Below, piece after piece: positions 40,939 to 50,203 of a stretch of 64,000 nucleotides of DNA. A program made the position numbers and the translations under genes. The DNA lies in contig NZ_JAQGPL010000001.1 of NCBI RefSeq assembly GCF_028826105.1, positions 1,204,501 through 1,268,500 on the forward strand. The letters are read 5' to 3'. This DNA is from Paenibacillus humicola (GTDB lineage: Bacteria > Bacillota > Bacilli > Paenibacillales > Paenibacillaceae). Under the pieces are notes generated by a model. That model worked only from the letters and a program-made list of their open reading frames with translations. It did no database searches and was not told where the DNA came from. The stretch's first letter is position 1. Each line of letters starts with the position of its first letter.

Positions 40939-41973
40939 GTGATTATATTTGCCAATCTGCTGCTTCGCCTCATCCGGATGAACAATGTGCTGACTTACGG
41001 CGCGGTCGTCCTGGTGATGCTGTGCGGAGCCGGCGCGGCGTACGCGCTCGAGCCGGATACGTTCGGCAGCTATTTTAACGGACTGTGGTGGGTGATGACC
41101 ACGGTGACGACGGTCGGCTTCGGCGACTATTACCCGCATACGGTACCCGGCAAATGTCTCGGGATGGTGCTCTATATTTTCGGAATCGGCCTGCTGTCGC
41201 TGACCATCAGCAAAATCGTCGATGCGATGCTCGTGTACGAGCGGAGAATGGAGGAAGGCAAAGTGAGGTTTATGGGGGAAAAGCATTTCGTCATCATCAA
41301 CTGGAGCACGCATGCCGAGATTGCCGTACGGGAAATCATGAACACGGACCAAACGGCGGAAATCGTGCTGATCGATATGATGGACAAAGCGCCGTTCCAG
41401 CATATCCGCATGCATTATATCCGCGGCAATCCGGTGCGCTCCGAAACGCTCGACATGGCGAATTTGGGGGCGGCGCGAGCCGTCTTTATTTTTGCCGACG
41501 ACCTGACGCATCACAATGCGATCGTCCGCGATCCGTCGTTCATCGACGGCAAGTCGCTGCTGGTGGCGGCGGCGGTGGAACGCGAGTACAAGCAGGTGCA
41601 CACCGTGGTTGAAATCAAAGACGAAGTGAACCTGCCGAGTTTCCGGCACATCAAAATCGACGATTTCATCATCGGTACGGAGGCGGTCTCCCATATGGCG
41701 GTCCGCTCGGCGTTTAATCCCGGCACGTCCCGCATTTTGTCGCAGCTGCTGTCCCGGGGCGACGGGGACGATTTGTTCGAGATTGAGCGGCAGCCGCGCT
41801 GGGCCACGTTCGGCGACGCCTTCGACGAGCTGCTGAAGCAGGGCGCGACGCTGATTTCGAACGGCAGCGACCTTGGCATCAACAAGCGGATGGACGAGCC
41901 CATTCCGCATGACGCCCGGCTGTTCGTCATCTGTACGAGGGAGACGTTCGAGAAGCTGCAGAAATTGCCGTAG
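40939..41973 (+). CDS. Potassium channel with RCK (TrkA-N) domain, YugO-like
   Basis: 344 residues from a GTG (GGGAGGGGAAACC upstream). Two membrane helices flank the pore loop LWWVMTTVTTVGFGDYYP, whose TVGFG filter is K+-selective. A cytoplasmic Rossmann-like RCK domain follows (FVIINWSTHAEIAVREI, VLIDMMDKAPFQHIRMHYIRGNPVRSETLDMANLGAARAVFIFADD). In B. subtilis the related YugO carries potassium waves in biofilms. Here it ends six bp from the convergent AraC gene. Confidence 0.92.
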   Translation: MIIFANLLLRLIRMNNVLTYGAVVLVMLCGAGAAYALEPDTFGSYFNGLWWVMTTVTTVGFGDYYPHTVPGKCLGMVLYIFGIGLLSLTISKIVDAMLVYERRMEEGKVRFMGEKHFVIINWSTHAEIAVREIMNTDQTAEIVLIDMMDKAPFQHIRMHYIRGNPVRSETLDMANLGAARAVFIFADDLTHHNAIVRDPSFIDGKSLLVAAAVEREYKQVHTVVEIKDEVNLPSFRHIKIDDFIIGTEAVSHMAVRSAFNPGTSRILSQLLSRGDGDDLFEIERQPRWATFGDAFDELLKQGATLISNGSDLGINKRMDEPIPHDARLFVICTRETFEKLQKLP

Positions 41974-41979
41974 TGCGCG

Positions 41980-42834
41980 TTACAAGCGCCGCATTTCCTC
42001 GCGGTAGGCGCTTGGCGACCGGCCGTAGAAGCGGCGGAACTGCTTGGAGAAATAGAGCGCATCCCGGAAGCCGGCCGAGGCGGCAATCTGCTCTACCGTC
42101 AGCTCCGGACGCTCCCGCAGCAGCTGGCGCGCCTTGTCGATGCGCAGCTTCAGCAGGAACGCCACCGGCGTCTGCCCGGTGCGCCGTTTGAACACGCGCG
42201 AGAGATAAGCGCGGTTGTAGCCGAGCGTATCCGCCATCATTTCCATCGAGATCGGCTCTGCGTACTGCGTGGATAAAAAGCGGATCGCCTGCCGGACGAC
42301 CGCCTCGACATCGCTGCCGGCGGGAGGCGCTTCGCCGGGCTCGGGACGGGCGGAGCCGAGCTCGGCCAGCAGCAGCTGCAGGTAGCCGGTCGACCGCAGA
42401 TGAGCCGCAGGCCCGCCGAGCCTCAGCACCCGCTCCACGCTGCGGAACAGCGCGCCGATGCGCGGATTGTCCCCGGTGTCGAGTACCGGGTTCTCCGAGG
42501 ACAAGCCGGCGAACGCGGCGAGCGCGGCCGCCTGCCGGCCTTCGAACGCGATCCACCGGTAGCGCCACGGGTCGTCCTCGTCCGAGGCATAGCCGATCAG
42601 CTGCTCGGGTTCGATCAGAAACGTCTGCCCGGCGCGCAGCTCATAACGCGAGCCGGCGCAGGTGAACGTACCGGAGCCGGACAGCACGTGATGCATTAAA
42701 TAGAAGTCGTACACCTTGGGCCCGATCCGGTGGCCGGGCTTCGTCTGGCTTTCTCCCGAAAAAAGGACATATAAATCGCCATGCTCATTCGGCACGGGAT
42801 TCGAGATGACCGAGTAGCTGAAGGGCCGTTCCAT
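41980..42834 (-). CDS. AraC-family regulator, divergent from galKET
   Basis: 284 residues from the ATG at 42834, where GGAGGCGGAGC precedes; the frame continues 24 residues upstream without a good site. The N-terminal cupin-like domain (FYLMHHVLSGSGTFTCAGSRYELRAGQTFLIEP) probably senses a sugar. The C-terminal double HTH covers about 190-284 (ISMEMMADTLGYNRAYLSRVFKRRTGQTPVAFLLKLRIDKARQLL and AGFRDALYFSKQFRRFYGRSPSAYREEM). Divergent position before galK suggests it activates the galactose operon. That is inference from layout. Confidence 0.9.
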   Translation of the reverse strand: MERPFSYSVISNPVPNEHGDLYVLFSGESQTKPGHRIGPKVYDFYLMHHVLSGSGTFTCAGSRYELRAGQTFLIEPEQLIGYASDEDDPWRYRWIAFEGRQAAALAAFAGLSSENPVLDTGDNPRIGALFRSVERVLRLGGPAAHLRSTGYLQLLLAELGSARPEPGEAPPAGSDVEAVVRQAIRFLSTQYAEPISMEMMADTLGYNRAYLSRVFKRRTGQTPVAFLLKLRIDKARQLLRERPELTVEQIAASAGFRDALYFSKQFRRFYGRSPSAYREEMRRL

Positions 42835-42906
42835 CAAGCTCCGCCTCCGATTTTCATCCATGGGAAGTTGCAGGATCATTGTACCATATCCCCGCGCCGT
42901 CCTCAT

Positions 42907-43023
42907 AAAAAGTCACTTTTCTCCATGACGTACTCACTTCGCGCCATTTCGCTGCGGCCGCCGCTGGTCTATACTGATGTTAACGGCACAATTCAATAAC
43001 ATTTCAGGGAAAGTGGTGTGACA
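42907..43023 (+). promoter_or_regulatory. galK promoter region
   Basis: TATACT (42970-42975) is a good -10, but the -35 position lacks a TTGACA-like box, as expected for a promoter that needs an activator such as the divergent AraC protein. The spacer is GC-rich. Confidence 0.45.
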
Positions 43024-44199
43024 ATGGCTGATATTCAGCAGCTTACCGAACAATTTCTTACCCTTTACGGCGAATCGCCGGAAGCGATAAGCGCGTTTCA
43101 TGCGCCGGGCAGGGTCAACCTGATCGGCGAGCATACGGATTATAACGGCGGCTACGTTTTCCCGGCCGCGCTCACGTTCGGCACGACCCTTCTGATTCGG
43201 CGCCGCAGCGATAATCTGCTCGGTCTCTCGTCTACGAATTTTCCCGGCGAGCACAAGCATCTGCCGATTTCGCCGATCGTATACGACGAGAAGGACGGCT
43301 GGATGAACTATCCGAAAGGGATCGTGAACGAACTGCAGCAGCGCGGCCGGACATTCGAAACCGGCTTCGACCTGCTTTTCCACGGGGAAATTCCGAACGC
43401 TTCGGGCCTTTCCTCCTCCGCTTCGATCGAGGTTGTAACGGCGTTTGCGCTGCTTTCGATGGGCGGGTATCCGACCGATACCGTTGAGATCGCGCTGCTG
43501 GCGCAAAAATCCGAGAACGAGTTCAACGGCGTCCAATGCGGCATCATGGACCAGTTCGCGGTGGCGAACGGCCGGAAGGACCATGCGATTCTGCTGATGT
43601 GCGATACGCTCGAATACAAGCTCGTGCCGTTCGCGTCCGGCAGCTTCAAGCTGGTCATCGGCAATACGAACAAGCGCCGCGGTCTCGTCGATTCAAAATA
43701 TAACGAGCGCCGGAGCGAGTGCGAGCGGGCCGTGCGCGACTTGCAGGCCGTATTCCCTGAGCTGACGCTCCTCGGGCAGCTGACAGTTGAACAGTTCAAC
43801 GAACATGCGCATCTGATCACGGACGAGACGGTCCGCAAGCGCGCCCGCCATGTGGTCGAAGAGATCGATCGCGTGCTGCAGTCGATGAAGGTGCTCGAAG
43901 CGGGCGATCTGGCGTCGTTCGGCAAGCTGATGAACGGCTCGCACGATTCGCTGCGCGACCTGTACGAGGTGACCGGCGCCGAGCTGGATGCGATGGTCGA
44001 TGCCGCGCGCAAGGTGCCTGGCGTGCTCGGCTCCCGCATGACCGGCGCGGGCTTCGGCGGCTGCACCGTGTCGCTGGTGCACGAGGACAGCATCGAACGG
44101 TTCAAGGAAGAGGTCGGCCGCAGCTACGCGGAAGCGACGGGACTTGCCGCCGGCTTCTACGTGTGCGAGATCGGCAACGGCGTCGAAAAGCTGGCTTGA
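43024..44199 (+). CDS. galK: Galactokinase
   Basis: 391 residues from the ATG at 43024. GRVNLIGEHTDYNGGYVFPAAL is the galactokinase signature and GEIPNASGLSSSASIEV the GHMP ATP-binding loop. QCGIMDQFAVANG holds the catalytic Asp, and the C-terminal MTGAGFGGCTVSLV closes the site. It phosphorylates galactose to galactose-1-phosphate, the first Leloir step. First gene of galKET, 36 bp before galE. Confidence 0.97.
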   Translation: MADIQQLTEQFLTLYGESPEAISAFHAPGRVNLIGEHTDYNGGYVFPAALTFGTTLLIRRRSDNLLGLSSTNFPGEHKHLPISPIVYDEKDGWMNYPKGIVNELQQRGRTFETGFDLLFHGEIPNASGLSSSASIEVVTAFALLSMGGYPTDTVEIALLAQKSENEFNGVQCGIMDQFAVANGRKDHAILLMCDTLEYKLVPFASGSFKLVIGNTNKRRGLVDSKYNERRSECERAVRDLQAVFPELTLLGQLTVEQFNEHAHLITDETVRKRARHVVEEIDRVLQSMKVLEAGDLASFGKLMNGSHDSLRDLYEVTGAELDAMVDAARKVPGVLGSRMTGAGFGGCTVSLVHEDSIERFKEEVGRSYAEATGLAAGFYVCEIGNGVEKLA

Positions 44200-44235
44200 C
44201 GAAAGCTCGATAAACAACCGGAGGGAGAGAGAATC

Positions 44236-45225
44236 ATGGCTGTATTGGTAACGGGTGGAGCGGGCTACATCGGCTCGCATGCGGTTGCGGCGCTGCTGGA
44301 ACGGGGCGAGGACGTCGTCGTCGCCGACAATCTGCAGCAAGGCCATAAAGACGCAGTGCTCGGCGGCAAGCTGTACGTCGGCGACCTGCGAGACGGGGAC
44401 TTTCTGGATCAAGTATTCGGCGGGAACGCAATCGACGCCGTCATTCATTTTGCCGCGAACTCGCTTGTGGGCGAGAGCATGAAGGATCCGGGAAAATATT
44501 ATCACAATAATGTTTACGGCACCCTCTGCCTGCTGGAGAAAATGAACAAGTACGGCGTGAACAAAATCGTCTTCTCTTCGACGGCGGCGACGTACGGCGA
44601 GCCCGAGAGCGTGCCGATCGACGAGCTCGACCGGACGCTGCCGACGAACGCCTACGGCGAAACGAAGCTCGCCATGGAAAAGATGATGAAATGGTTCGAT
44701 GTCGCGCACGGCATCAAATTCGTGTCGCTGCGTTATTTTAATGCGGCAGGCGCGCACGAAAGCGGCAAAATCGGCGAGGATCACAGCCCGGAGACGCATC
44801 TCGTTCCGCTCGTGCTGCAGACGGCGCTCGGCCAGCGGCCGCACATTTCGGTCTTCGGCGACGATTATCCGACCGAGGACGGCACCTGCATCCGCGACTA
44901 CATCCATGTGAGCGATTTGGCCGACGCGCACGTGCTCGCGGTCGAGCGGCTGCGCAAAGGCGGCGGCAGCGCCGTCTATAATCTCGGCAACGGCCAGGGC
45001 TTTTCGGTGAAGCAGGTGATCGGGATCGCGCGCGCCGTGACGGGCAAGGATATTCCGGCGGTCGTCGAAAGCCGCCGCGCCGGCGATCCGGCCGTGCTGG
45101 TCGCTTCCTCCAAGCGCGCGCGCGACGAGCTCGGCTGGAATCCGACGCGCAATAAGCTGGAGGACATCATCGGCAGCGCCTGGGCCTGGCACAAGGCAAA
45201 CCCGCGCGGCTACAACGACAAGTAA
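44236..45225 (+). CDS. galE: UDP-glucose 4-epimerase
   Basis: 329 residues. Rossmann start VTGGAGYIGSHAV; catalytic Ser in FSSTAATYGEPE and Tyr/Lys in NAYGETKLAMEKM; RYFNAAGAHESGKIGEDH; EDGTCIRDYIHVSDLADAH. It interconverts UDP-galactose and UDP-glucose with bound NAD. Besides catabolism, it can supply UDP-galactose to the exopolysaccharide made at 13-23 kb. GGAGGGAGAGAATC precedes the ATG. Confidence 0.97.
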   Translation: MAVLVTGGAGYIGSHAVAALLERGEDVVVADNLQQGHKDAVLGGKLYVGDLRDGDFLDQVFGGNAIDAVIHFAANSLVGESMKDPGKYYHNNVYGTLCLLEKMNKYGVNKIVFSSTAATYGEPESVPIDELDRTLPTNAYGETKLAMEKMMKWFDVAHGIKFVSLRYFNAAGAHESGKIGEDHSPETHLVPLVLQTALGQRPHISVFGDDYPTEDGTCIRDYIHVSDLADAHVLAVERLRKGGGSAVYNLGNGQGFSVKQVIGIARAVTGKDIPAVVESRRAGDPAVLVASSKRARDELGWNPTRNKLEDIIGSAWAWHKANPRGYNDK

Positions 45226-45237
45226 GGAGTTTTTGCG

Positions 45238-46818
45238 ATGAGCACAACTTCTCAACAACCGGGCGCCGCCGAGGCGCTCCTGCAGATCGAACGGCTGGTG
45301 CGGTTTGCCCTGCAGCGCGGCATGATCGAACCGCTCGACGTCTATGCCGCGCGCAATGCGCTGCTTGATCTGTTCAACTTCGACGAGCCGTACGAAGGCG
45401 CCGCCTTGAGCGAGGAACTGGACTCCCCGGCGGAGCTGCTTGAACCGCTGCTCGATTACGGCGCGCGGATCGGACTGATTCCGGACGATACGACGACGTT
45501 CCGCGACCTGCTCGACGCCCGCATCATGGGCCTCCTGATGCCGCGTCCTTCGGAAACGGCGGCGCGGTTCGAACGGACGGCGCAGACGGCGGGCATCGTT
45601 CAAGCGACGGACGACTTTTACCGGATGAGCGTCGATTCGAATTATATCCGGATGGACCGTATCCGCAAAAACGTTTATTGGGAGCAGTCGACCGAATACG
45701 GCAGGCTGGAGATGACGATCAATCTGTCGAAGCCGGAGAAGGACCCGAGGGAGATCGCGCTGCTGAAAACGCTGGCGCCGGGCAGCTATCCGAAATGCCT
45801 GCTCTGCGTCGACAACGTCGGATATGCCGGACATGCCGGCCATCCGGCAAGACAGAATCTTCGGGTCATCCCGCTGATGCTGCAGGGCGAGCAGTGGTAT
45901 TTTCAGTATTCGCCGTACGTTTATTACAACGAGCACAGCATCGTGTTTAACGGCAGGCATGTGCCGATGCGCATCACGCACGATACGTTCGCGCGACTGC
46001 TCGATTTTATCGGCCGCTTCCCGCATTATTTTATCGGCTCGAACGCCGATCTGCCGATCGTCGGCGGCTCAATTCTGAATCACGACCATTTCCAGGCCGG
46101 CCGCCATACGTTTCCGATGGAAACCGCGCAGGTCGAAGCCGAATTTGCCGATTTGTCGACGCCGGGCCTCCGCTTCGGCATCGTCTCCTGGCCGATGTCG
46201 GTCATCCGCATCAACGGCAGGAACAAGGAAACGGTTCGGCTGGCGGCTTGCCGCATGTTGGACGCCTGGCGAGTATACAGCGACCCGGACGCGGACGTGC
46301 TCGCGTTTACGGAGAAGGACGGCCTGCGGACGCCGCACAATACGATTACGCCGATCGCCCGCCTTCGCGAGAACGGCGAATACGAGCTTGATCTCGTCCT
46401 TCGCAACAACCGGACGAGCGAAGAGCACCCGGACGGCATTTTTCATCCGCACCGGAATTTGCATCATATCAAAAAGGAAAACATCGGCCTGATCGAGGTG
46501 ATGGGGCTCGCCGTGCTGCCGGGCCGCCTTAAGGCGGAGCTCGAGCAAATCGCGGGGCTGCTGACCGGCGCGGAGGCCGTTGACCGCGACCGGCTGCGCA
46601 GCGGTCCGCTCGGCATTCATGCCGATTGGATCGAAGAGCTGATCGGCGTATATGGCACCGGCCTGGGCGCGGACAAAGCGGCGGCTGTGCTGAACGACGA
46701 GGTCGGCCGCAAATTTCTGGCGGTGCTGCAGGATGCCGGCGTATACAAAAGGACGCCCGAAGGCCGTGCGGCTTTCGAACGGTTCCTGCAGTCGCTCGGC
46801 CTCGTTCCCCGGCCGTAA
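45238..46818 (+). CDS. galT: Galactose-1-phosphate uridylyltransferase, class II
   Basis: 526 residues, the length of the Firmicute class II enzyme, which is unrelated in detail to E. coli GalT. Blocks include FYRMSVDSNYIRMDRIRKN, YPKCLLCVDNVGYAGHAGHPARQNLR, YNEHSIVFNGRHVPMRI, the nucleotide-binding GGSILNHDHFQAG and FHPHRNLHHIKKENIGLIEVMGLAVLPGRL. It exchanges UMP between UDP-glucose and galactose-1-phosphate. It is 12 bp after galE and followed by a terminator. Confidence 0.96.
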   Translation: MSTTSQQPGAAEALLQIERLVRFALQRGMIEPLDVYAARNALLDLFNFDEPYEGAALSEELDSPAELLEPLLDYGARIGLIPDDTTTFRDLLDARIMGLLMPRPSETAARFERTAQTAGIVQATDDFYRMSVDSNYIRMDRIRKNVYWEQSTEYGRLEMTINLSKPEKDPREIALLKTLAPGSYPKCLLCVDNVGYAGHAGHPARQNLRVIPLMLQGEQWYFQYSPYVYYNEHSIVFNGRHVPMRITHDTFARLLDFIGRFPHYFIGSNADLPIVGGSILNHDHFQAGRHTFPMETAQVEAEFADLSTPGLRFGIVSWPMSVIRINGRNKETVRLAACRMLDAWRVYSDPDADVLAFTEKDGLRTPHNTITPIARLRENGEYELDLVLRNNRTSEEHPDGIFHPHRNLHHIKKENIGLIEVMGLAVLPGRLKAELEQIAGLLTGAEAVDRDRLRSGPLGIHADWIEELIGVYGTGLGADKAAAVLNDEVGRKFLAVLQDAGVYKRTPEGRAAFERFLQSLGLVPRP

Positions 46819-46887
46819 ACATGCCGATTGGCGAACAGGCAGCCGGACTTGGCCGCCCTGCCGCACAGCCGGCCGGCTCGCCGGCAC

Positions 46888-46926
46888 AAAGGCGCTTTCC
46901 TCCCTGCGAGGCAAAGCGCCTTTTCC
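46888..46926 (+). terminator. Terminator after galT
   Basis: AAAGGCGCTTT (46888-46898) pairs with AAAGCGCCTTT (46913-46923) and runs on in T residues. It closes galKET. Confidence 0.85.
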
Positions 46927-47073
46927 GTGTCCGTGCCGATGACGATTTTCACGGTTTATTCAAATAAAAAAATTTTTTAATGATAAATATGGGATATTTT
47001 TATAATTTTGAAAGGAAAATAAGCTGTTGTGTAGAAAAGTAATACGAAACCAATTTTGAATGGGGGATTTATA

Positions 47074-47547
47074 GTGCCTTTGCCTATTATGCCGCTTGAT
47101 GACTTCCTGGGACTGCCGGCAGACGATCAAGTGGAGAAGCTGAAACAATGGAAAACGGACTATACGCTTAAGGACATTCGCGAGGCGTGGGGGTTCAAGC
47201 ATTCCGCGCAATATTATATGCTGCTGAAGAAGCTTCGCATTTACGAGCGGGTCGTGAATAAATCGGATAAATTTTTCCCCGAGCAGCTGCTCGGCTCGCG
47301 CTCGGGAGACGAGGGGTACGCCCCGTCCGCGGGACCCTTGAGCGCGCGTGAGCGCACCGCCCCGGCCGACCAGTTCGGCTACGAGCTGAACGTGACGCTG
47401 AGCGGTCCGGAGCTGGCGGACAAGCTCGAGCGGCTCGCCCATTTCCTGAAGGGCGAGAATAAGTCGGTGAATGTCAGACTGTCCATCTCGGCGGCGGCGC
47501 CGCAGCCCGAGCCTGCCGGCGAGGAAGATTCGAACGCGGAGGAATAG
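47074..47547 (+). CDS. HTH-like small protein, unknown
   Basis: 157 residues from the GTG at 47074 (GGGGGATTTATA upstream). The N-terminal 60 residues, LDDFLGLPADDQVEKLKQWKTDYTLKDIREAWGFKHSAQYYMLLKKLRI, look like a helix-turn-helix in which TLKDIREAWGFK would be the recognition part. The C-terminal part, GYELNVTLSGPELADKLERLAHFLKGENKSVNVRLSISA, is a beta-alpha-beta unit, perhaps for oligomerisation. The linker and tail are disordered. I know no named family. Confidence 0.7.
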   Translation: MPLPIMPLDDFLGLPADDQVEKLKQWKTDYTLKDIREAWGFKHSAQYYMLLKKLRIYERVVNKSDKFFPEQLLGSRSGDEGYAPSAGPLSARERTAPADQFGYELNVTLSGPELADKLERLAHFLKGENKSVNVRLSISAAAPQPEPAGEEDSNAEE

Positions 47548-47563
47548 GCGTTCATCCGTGCAA

Positions 47564-47604
47564 ATACACCCGAATCGAAGAGTTTCGATTCGGGTGTATT
47601 ATTG
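47564..47604 (+). terminator. Terminator after the HTH-like gene
   Basis: ACACCCGAATCGAA pairs with TTCGATTCGGGTGT around GAGT, followed by ATTATTGTT. Long perfect stem, modest T-tract. It may act in both directions since the next gene is convergent. Confidence 0.8.
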
Positions 47605-47658
47605 TTAATTATTGTCGAACCTAGTTCTTATTTGTATATTCGTATCCGCTTGATTCGA

Positions 47659-47886
47659 TTATTTGCCGCGAAGCCGGCCCAGCTCGGAAACGAGCGCCTC
47701 GACCTCGCTGATGCTGAACTTTTCCTTGCCGGCCACTACCTCATACAGATCCCGGATATCCTCGTAACGGTCCATGCTGAAATGAGAGGCCTGCATCGCG
47801 GCGGCCGTCGCCATCCGCAGCTTTGTTTTAATCGCTTCGATCATATATTCAATGTTTTCCTGCGACGCTTCCTGCAAATCCCGCAC
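47659..47886 (-). CDS. DUF1128 protein (YfkK-like)
   Basis: 75 residues from a GTG (GGAGGAAGATGAAAC upstream). NIEYMIEAIKTKLRMATAAAMQASHFSMDRYEDIRDLYEVV is the DUF1128 core, and the end ISEVEALVSELGRLR fits B. subtilis YfkK. All-helical, cytoplasmic, function unknown. Confidence 0.88.
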   Translation of the reverse strand: MRDLQEASQENIEYMIEAIKTKLRMATAAAMQASHFSMDRYEDIRDLYEVVAGKEKFSISEVEALVSELGRLRGK

Positions 47887-48033
47887 GTTTCATCTTCCTC
47901 CCTTCCGTCCCTTTCACCAATTGCCTAGTATTGTAACACGACCGGACCGGCGGCGCCACCGGCGGCGTTTGAAGAAGGCGGTCGAATTAGGTAAAATCGT
48001 AGCAAGGAGTCAAGTCAAGGGAGAGCTGGCATC

Positions 48034-48618
48034 ATGGGAATTCGGCCGAAGGGGCGGACACCTGCGGATCCGGGGCGGAGAAGCGGCGTCAGAACCGGCA
48101 TCGAGGGGCTTCGCGTTTTTTTCGAATCGATCGCCGCCCGTCATCCTGATCCGTCCGGGGTCGCCGCGTTCTGCATCGGCACCGACCGGTCGACCGGAGA
48201 CGCGTTCGGTCCGCTTACCGGCACGCTGCTGCGCGCGGCGGGATGGCCTATCGTCGTCGGGACGCTGGAGAGGCCCTGCGATTCGGAGCGGTACGAAGGG
48301 GCGCTGCGCGGACTGCCCGAAGGGGTGGCGGTCGTCGCTTTCGACGCGTGCTTGGGCAGGCCCGATCCCGCAGGACGGTACAGCGTTGCCGCCGGCCCGC
48401 TCTATCCGGCGCGGGCTACCGGCGGGACGCTCCCGCCCGTAGGCGATTACAGCGTGGCGGCGATCGTCGGCCCGCTGTCCGCCAAGCCGTATTACACGCT
48501 GCAGCGCGCCTCCCTGCACGAGGTGATGGGAATGGCCCGCGAAGCCGCCGATGCGTTTTGCGCGGCTTGGGGACATACGGCGGCTGCCGGAAACGATCTG
48601 CGGTCATTTTACCGATGA
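48034..48618 (+). CDS. YyaC-like spore protease-related protein
   Basis: 194 residues. AAFCIGTDRSTGDAFGPLTGTLL, VVAFDACLGRP and VGDYSVAAIVGPLSAKPYYTLQRASLHEVMGMA match the YyaC/DUF1256 family, a sporulation protein related in fold to germination protease Gpr. The acidic residues of Gpr's active centre appear in GTD and FDACLG. GGAGAGCTGGCATC precedes the ATG. Probably made in the developing spore. Confidence 0.88.
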   Translation: MGIRPKGRTPADPGRRSGVRTGIEGLRVFFESIAARHPDPSGVAAFCIGTDRSTGDAFGPLTGTLLRAAGWPIVVGTLERPCDSERYEGALRGLPEGVAVVAFDACLGRPDPAGRYSVAAGPLYPARATGGTLPPVGDYSVAAIVGPLSAKPYYTLQRASLHEVMGMAREAADAFCAAWGHTAAAGNDLRSFYR

Positions 48619-48634
48619 AGGGATGAATGTGACG

Positions 48635-49468
48635 ATGAACACGATGTCGCTGTCAAATCGCAAAATCCGGCTTACAAACGGAATGGAAACGGCTTTTTAC
48701 GACTCGGGAAGCAAGGGCGGGCTGCTGGCGCCGGACGAGGCGATCGTCCTGCTGCACGGCTTTTGCGGGAGCTCCGTTTATTGGGAGCGCATCGCGCCGA
48801 TGGCGGAAAGCCTCGGCCGCGTGATCGCGCCCGATCTGCGCGGACACGGAGGCAGCTCAGCGCCGGATGAAGCGGTATACCGGATGGACGACTTTGCGGA
48901 CGATCTGGGGCTGCTGCTGCAGGAGCTGGAAATCGGGGGGGCTTATCTATTCGGCCACTCCCTCGGCGGATACGTTTCGCTTGCCTTTGCCGAGCGGTAT
49001 CCGGAGAAGCTGCGCGCGCTTGCGCTCGTCCATTCGACGGCGATGCCAGATTCGGACGAAGCGAAGCTGGGCCGGGATAAAGCGGCGGAAACGATTCGTA
49101 CGGGCGGCATCCGTCCGTTCGTGGAAGGGCTCGTGCCCAAGCTGTTTGCGCCGGCGCACCGCGAATCGATGGGAGATCAGGTGCGGCGGATGATCGAGGC
49201 GGGCTATGAAACGACGCAAGCGGGCGCGGCGGCGACGGCGCTCGGCATGAAGGAGCGGCCCGACCGGAGGGCGGTGCTGGAAGGGCTCGCCGTCCCGAGG
49301 CTGCTTCTGGCGGGGGCGGAGGACGGCCTCATTCCGCCGGAGAAGGTGTTTACCGCCGATGGGCCGGGGGTTACCCGGGCGCTGCTCGAAAGCAGCGGCC
49401 ATATGAGCATGATCGAAGCGCCGGCCGAGCTGTTCGAGAAGCTGGACGCATTCGTGCGTCAGGTCTGA
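48635..49468 (+). CDS. Alpha/beta hydrolase
   Basis: 277 residues from the ATG at 48635. Oxyanion block VLLHGFCGSSVYW, nucleophile elbow LFGHSLGGYVSLAFAE (Ser), acid in LLLAGAEDGLIPP (Asp) and catalytic His in LLESSGHMSMIEAP. It has an esterase or lactonase type cap. Substrate unknown. The start is ambiguous because AAGGGATG offers ATG 48623, GTG 48629 or ATG 48635; spacing favours the last two. Confidence 0.9.
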   Translation: MNTMSLSNRKIRLTNGMETAFYDSGSKGGLLAPDEAIVLLHGFCGSSVYWERIAPMAESLGRVIAPDLRGHGGSSAPDEAVYRMDDFADDLGLLLQELEIGGAYLFGHSLGGYVSLAFAERYPEKLRALALVHSTAMPDSDEAKLGRDKAAETIRTGGIRPFVEGLVPKLFAPAHRESMGDQVRRMIEAGYETTQAGAAATALGMKERPDRRAVLEGLAVPRLLLAGAEDGLIPPEKVFTADGPGVTRALLESSGHMSMIEAPAELFEKLDAFVRQV

Positions 49469-49532
49469 CGCATCGGGAGGAAGCGGGAGAATACGGATTT
49501 TCCGGCTTCGGGACCGGGAGGGAGGAACGGTT

Positions 49533-50186
49533 ATGTTCCAAAGAGATTATTTCATGCGGCTGATCGGGCAGATGACCGAGGCCGTCGGGCAAGTGATGGG
49601 GCTGCGCAGGCAGCAGAAGCAGGAGGAGGCGCTGCAGCTCATCGACGAGGAGCTGAACAAGCGCTTCAGGCTGAACGGCGTGTTGATCCGGTCGCTGTCC
49701 GATGAGGATCTCGTGCGAATCATGACGACGAACGGCGTGGTCGAGACGGCGAATCTTCATGCCATATCCCTGCTGCTGAAGGAAGAGGCGGACATTCACG
49801 CCGAAATGAACCGGCCCGAGCTGGAGTTTCCGGTTCGGCTCAAAGCGTTCCAATTATTTATGAGATTGGCCATACTGGATGCCCCTCCGATGCTGCGGAC
49901 CCCGTCCGAAGAAGCGGAGGAGCAGCGCCTGAAGCTTGCCGACTATGAGCTGCCGGAGCAGACCAAGCGGCTGATGCTCGAATGGCACGAGCTGGAAGGG
50001 CGGTACGATCAGGCGGAGAATGTCCTGTTTGAGCTGCTGGAGGACGGCGCGGCGGAGCCGGAGGAAGCCGCCGATTTTTACAGCCGGCTGCTGCTGCTGC
50101 CCGAAGAATCGCTTGCGGCCGGCGGACTTCCGAAGGAAGAAGTGCAGGACGGGCTGGAACGGATATCGAAACAAAAGCAGGCATAG
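49533..50186 (+). CDS. DUF6483-like helical protein
   Basis: 217 residues, all helical. FQRDYFMRLIGQMTEAVGQVMGLRRQQKQEEALQLIDEELNKRF at the start and TPR-like pairs (LMLEWHELEGRYDQAENVLFELLEDGA) later. It resembles a family conserved in Paenibacillus without known function; the DUF number is from memory. GGGAGGGAGGAACGGTT precedes the ATG; it ends 17 bp before the methyltransferase gene, so probably one transcript. Confidence 0.65.
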   Translation: MFQRDYFMRLIGQMTEAVGQVMGLRRQQKQEEALQLIDEELNKRFRLNGVLIRSLSDEDLVRIMTTNGVVETANLHAISLLLKEEADIHAEMNRPELEFPVRLKAFQLFMRLAILDAPPMLRTPSEEAEEQRLKLADYELPEQTKRLMLEWHELEGRYDQAENVLFELLEDGAAEPEEAADFYSRLLLLPEESLAAGGLPKEEVQDGLERISKQKQA

Positions 50187-50203
50187 GAGCTGAAAGCGAA
50201 ACG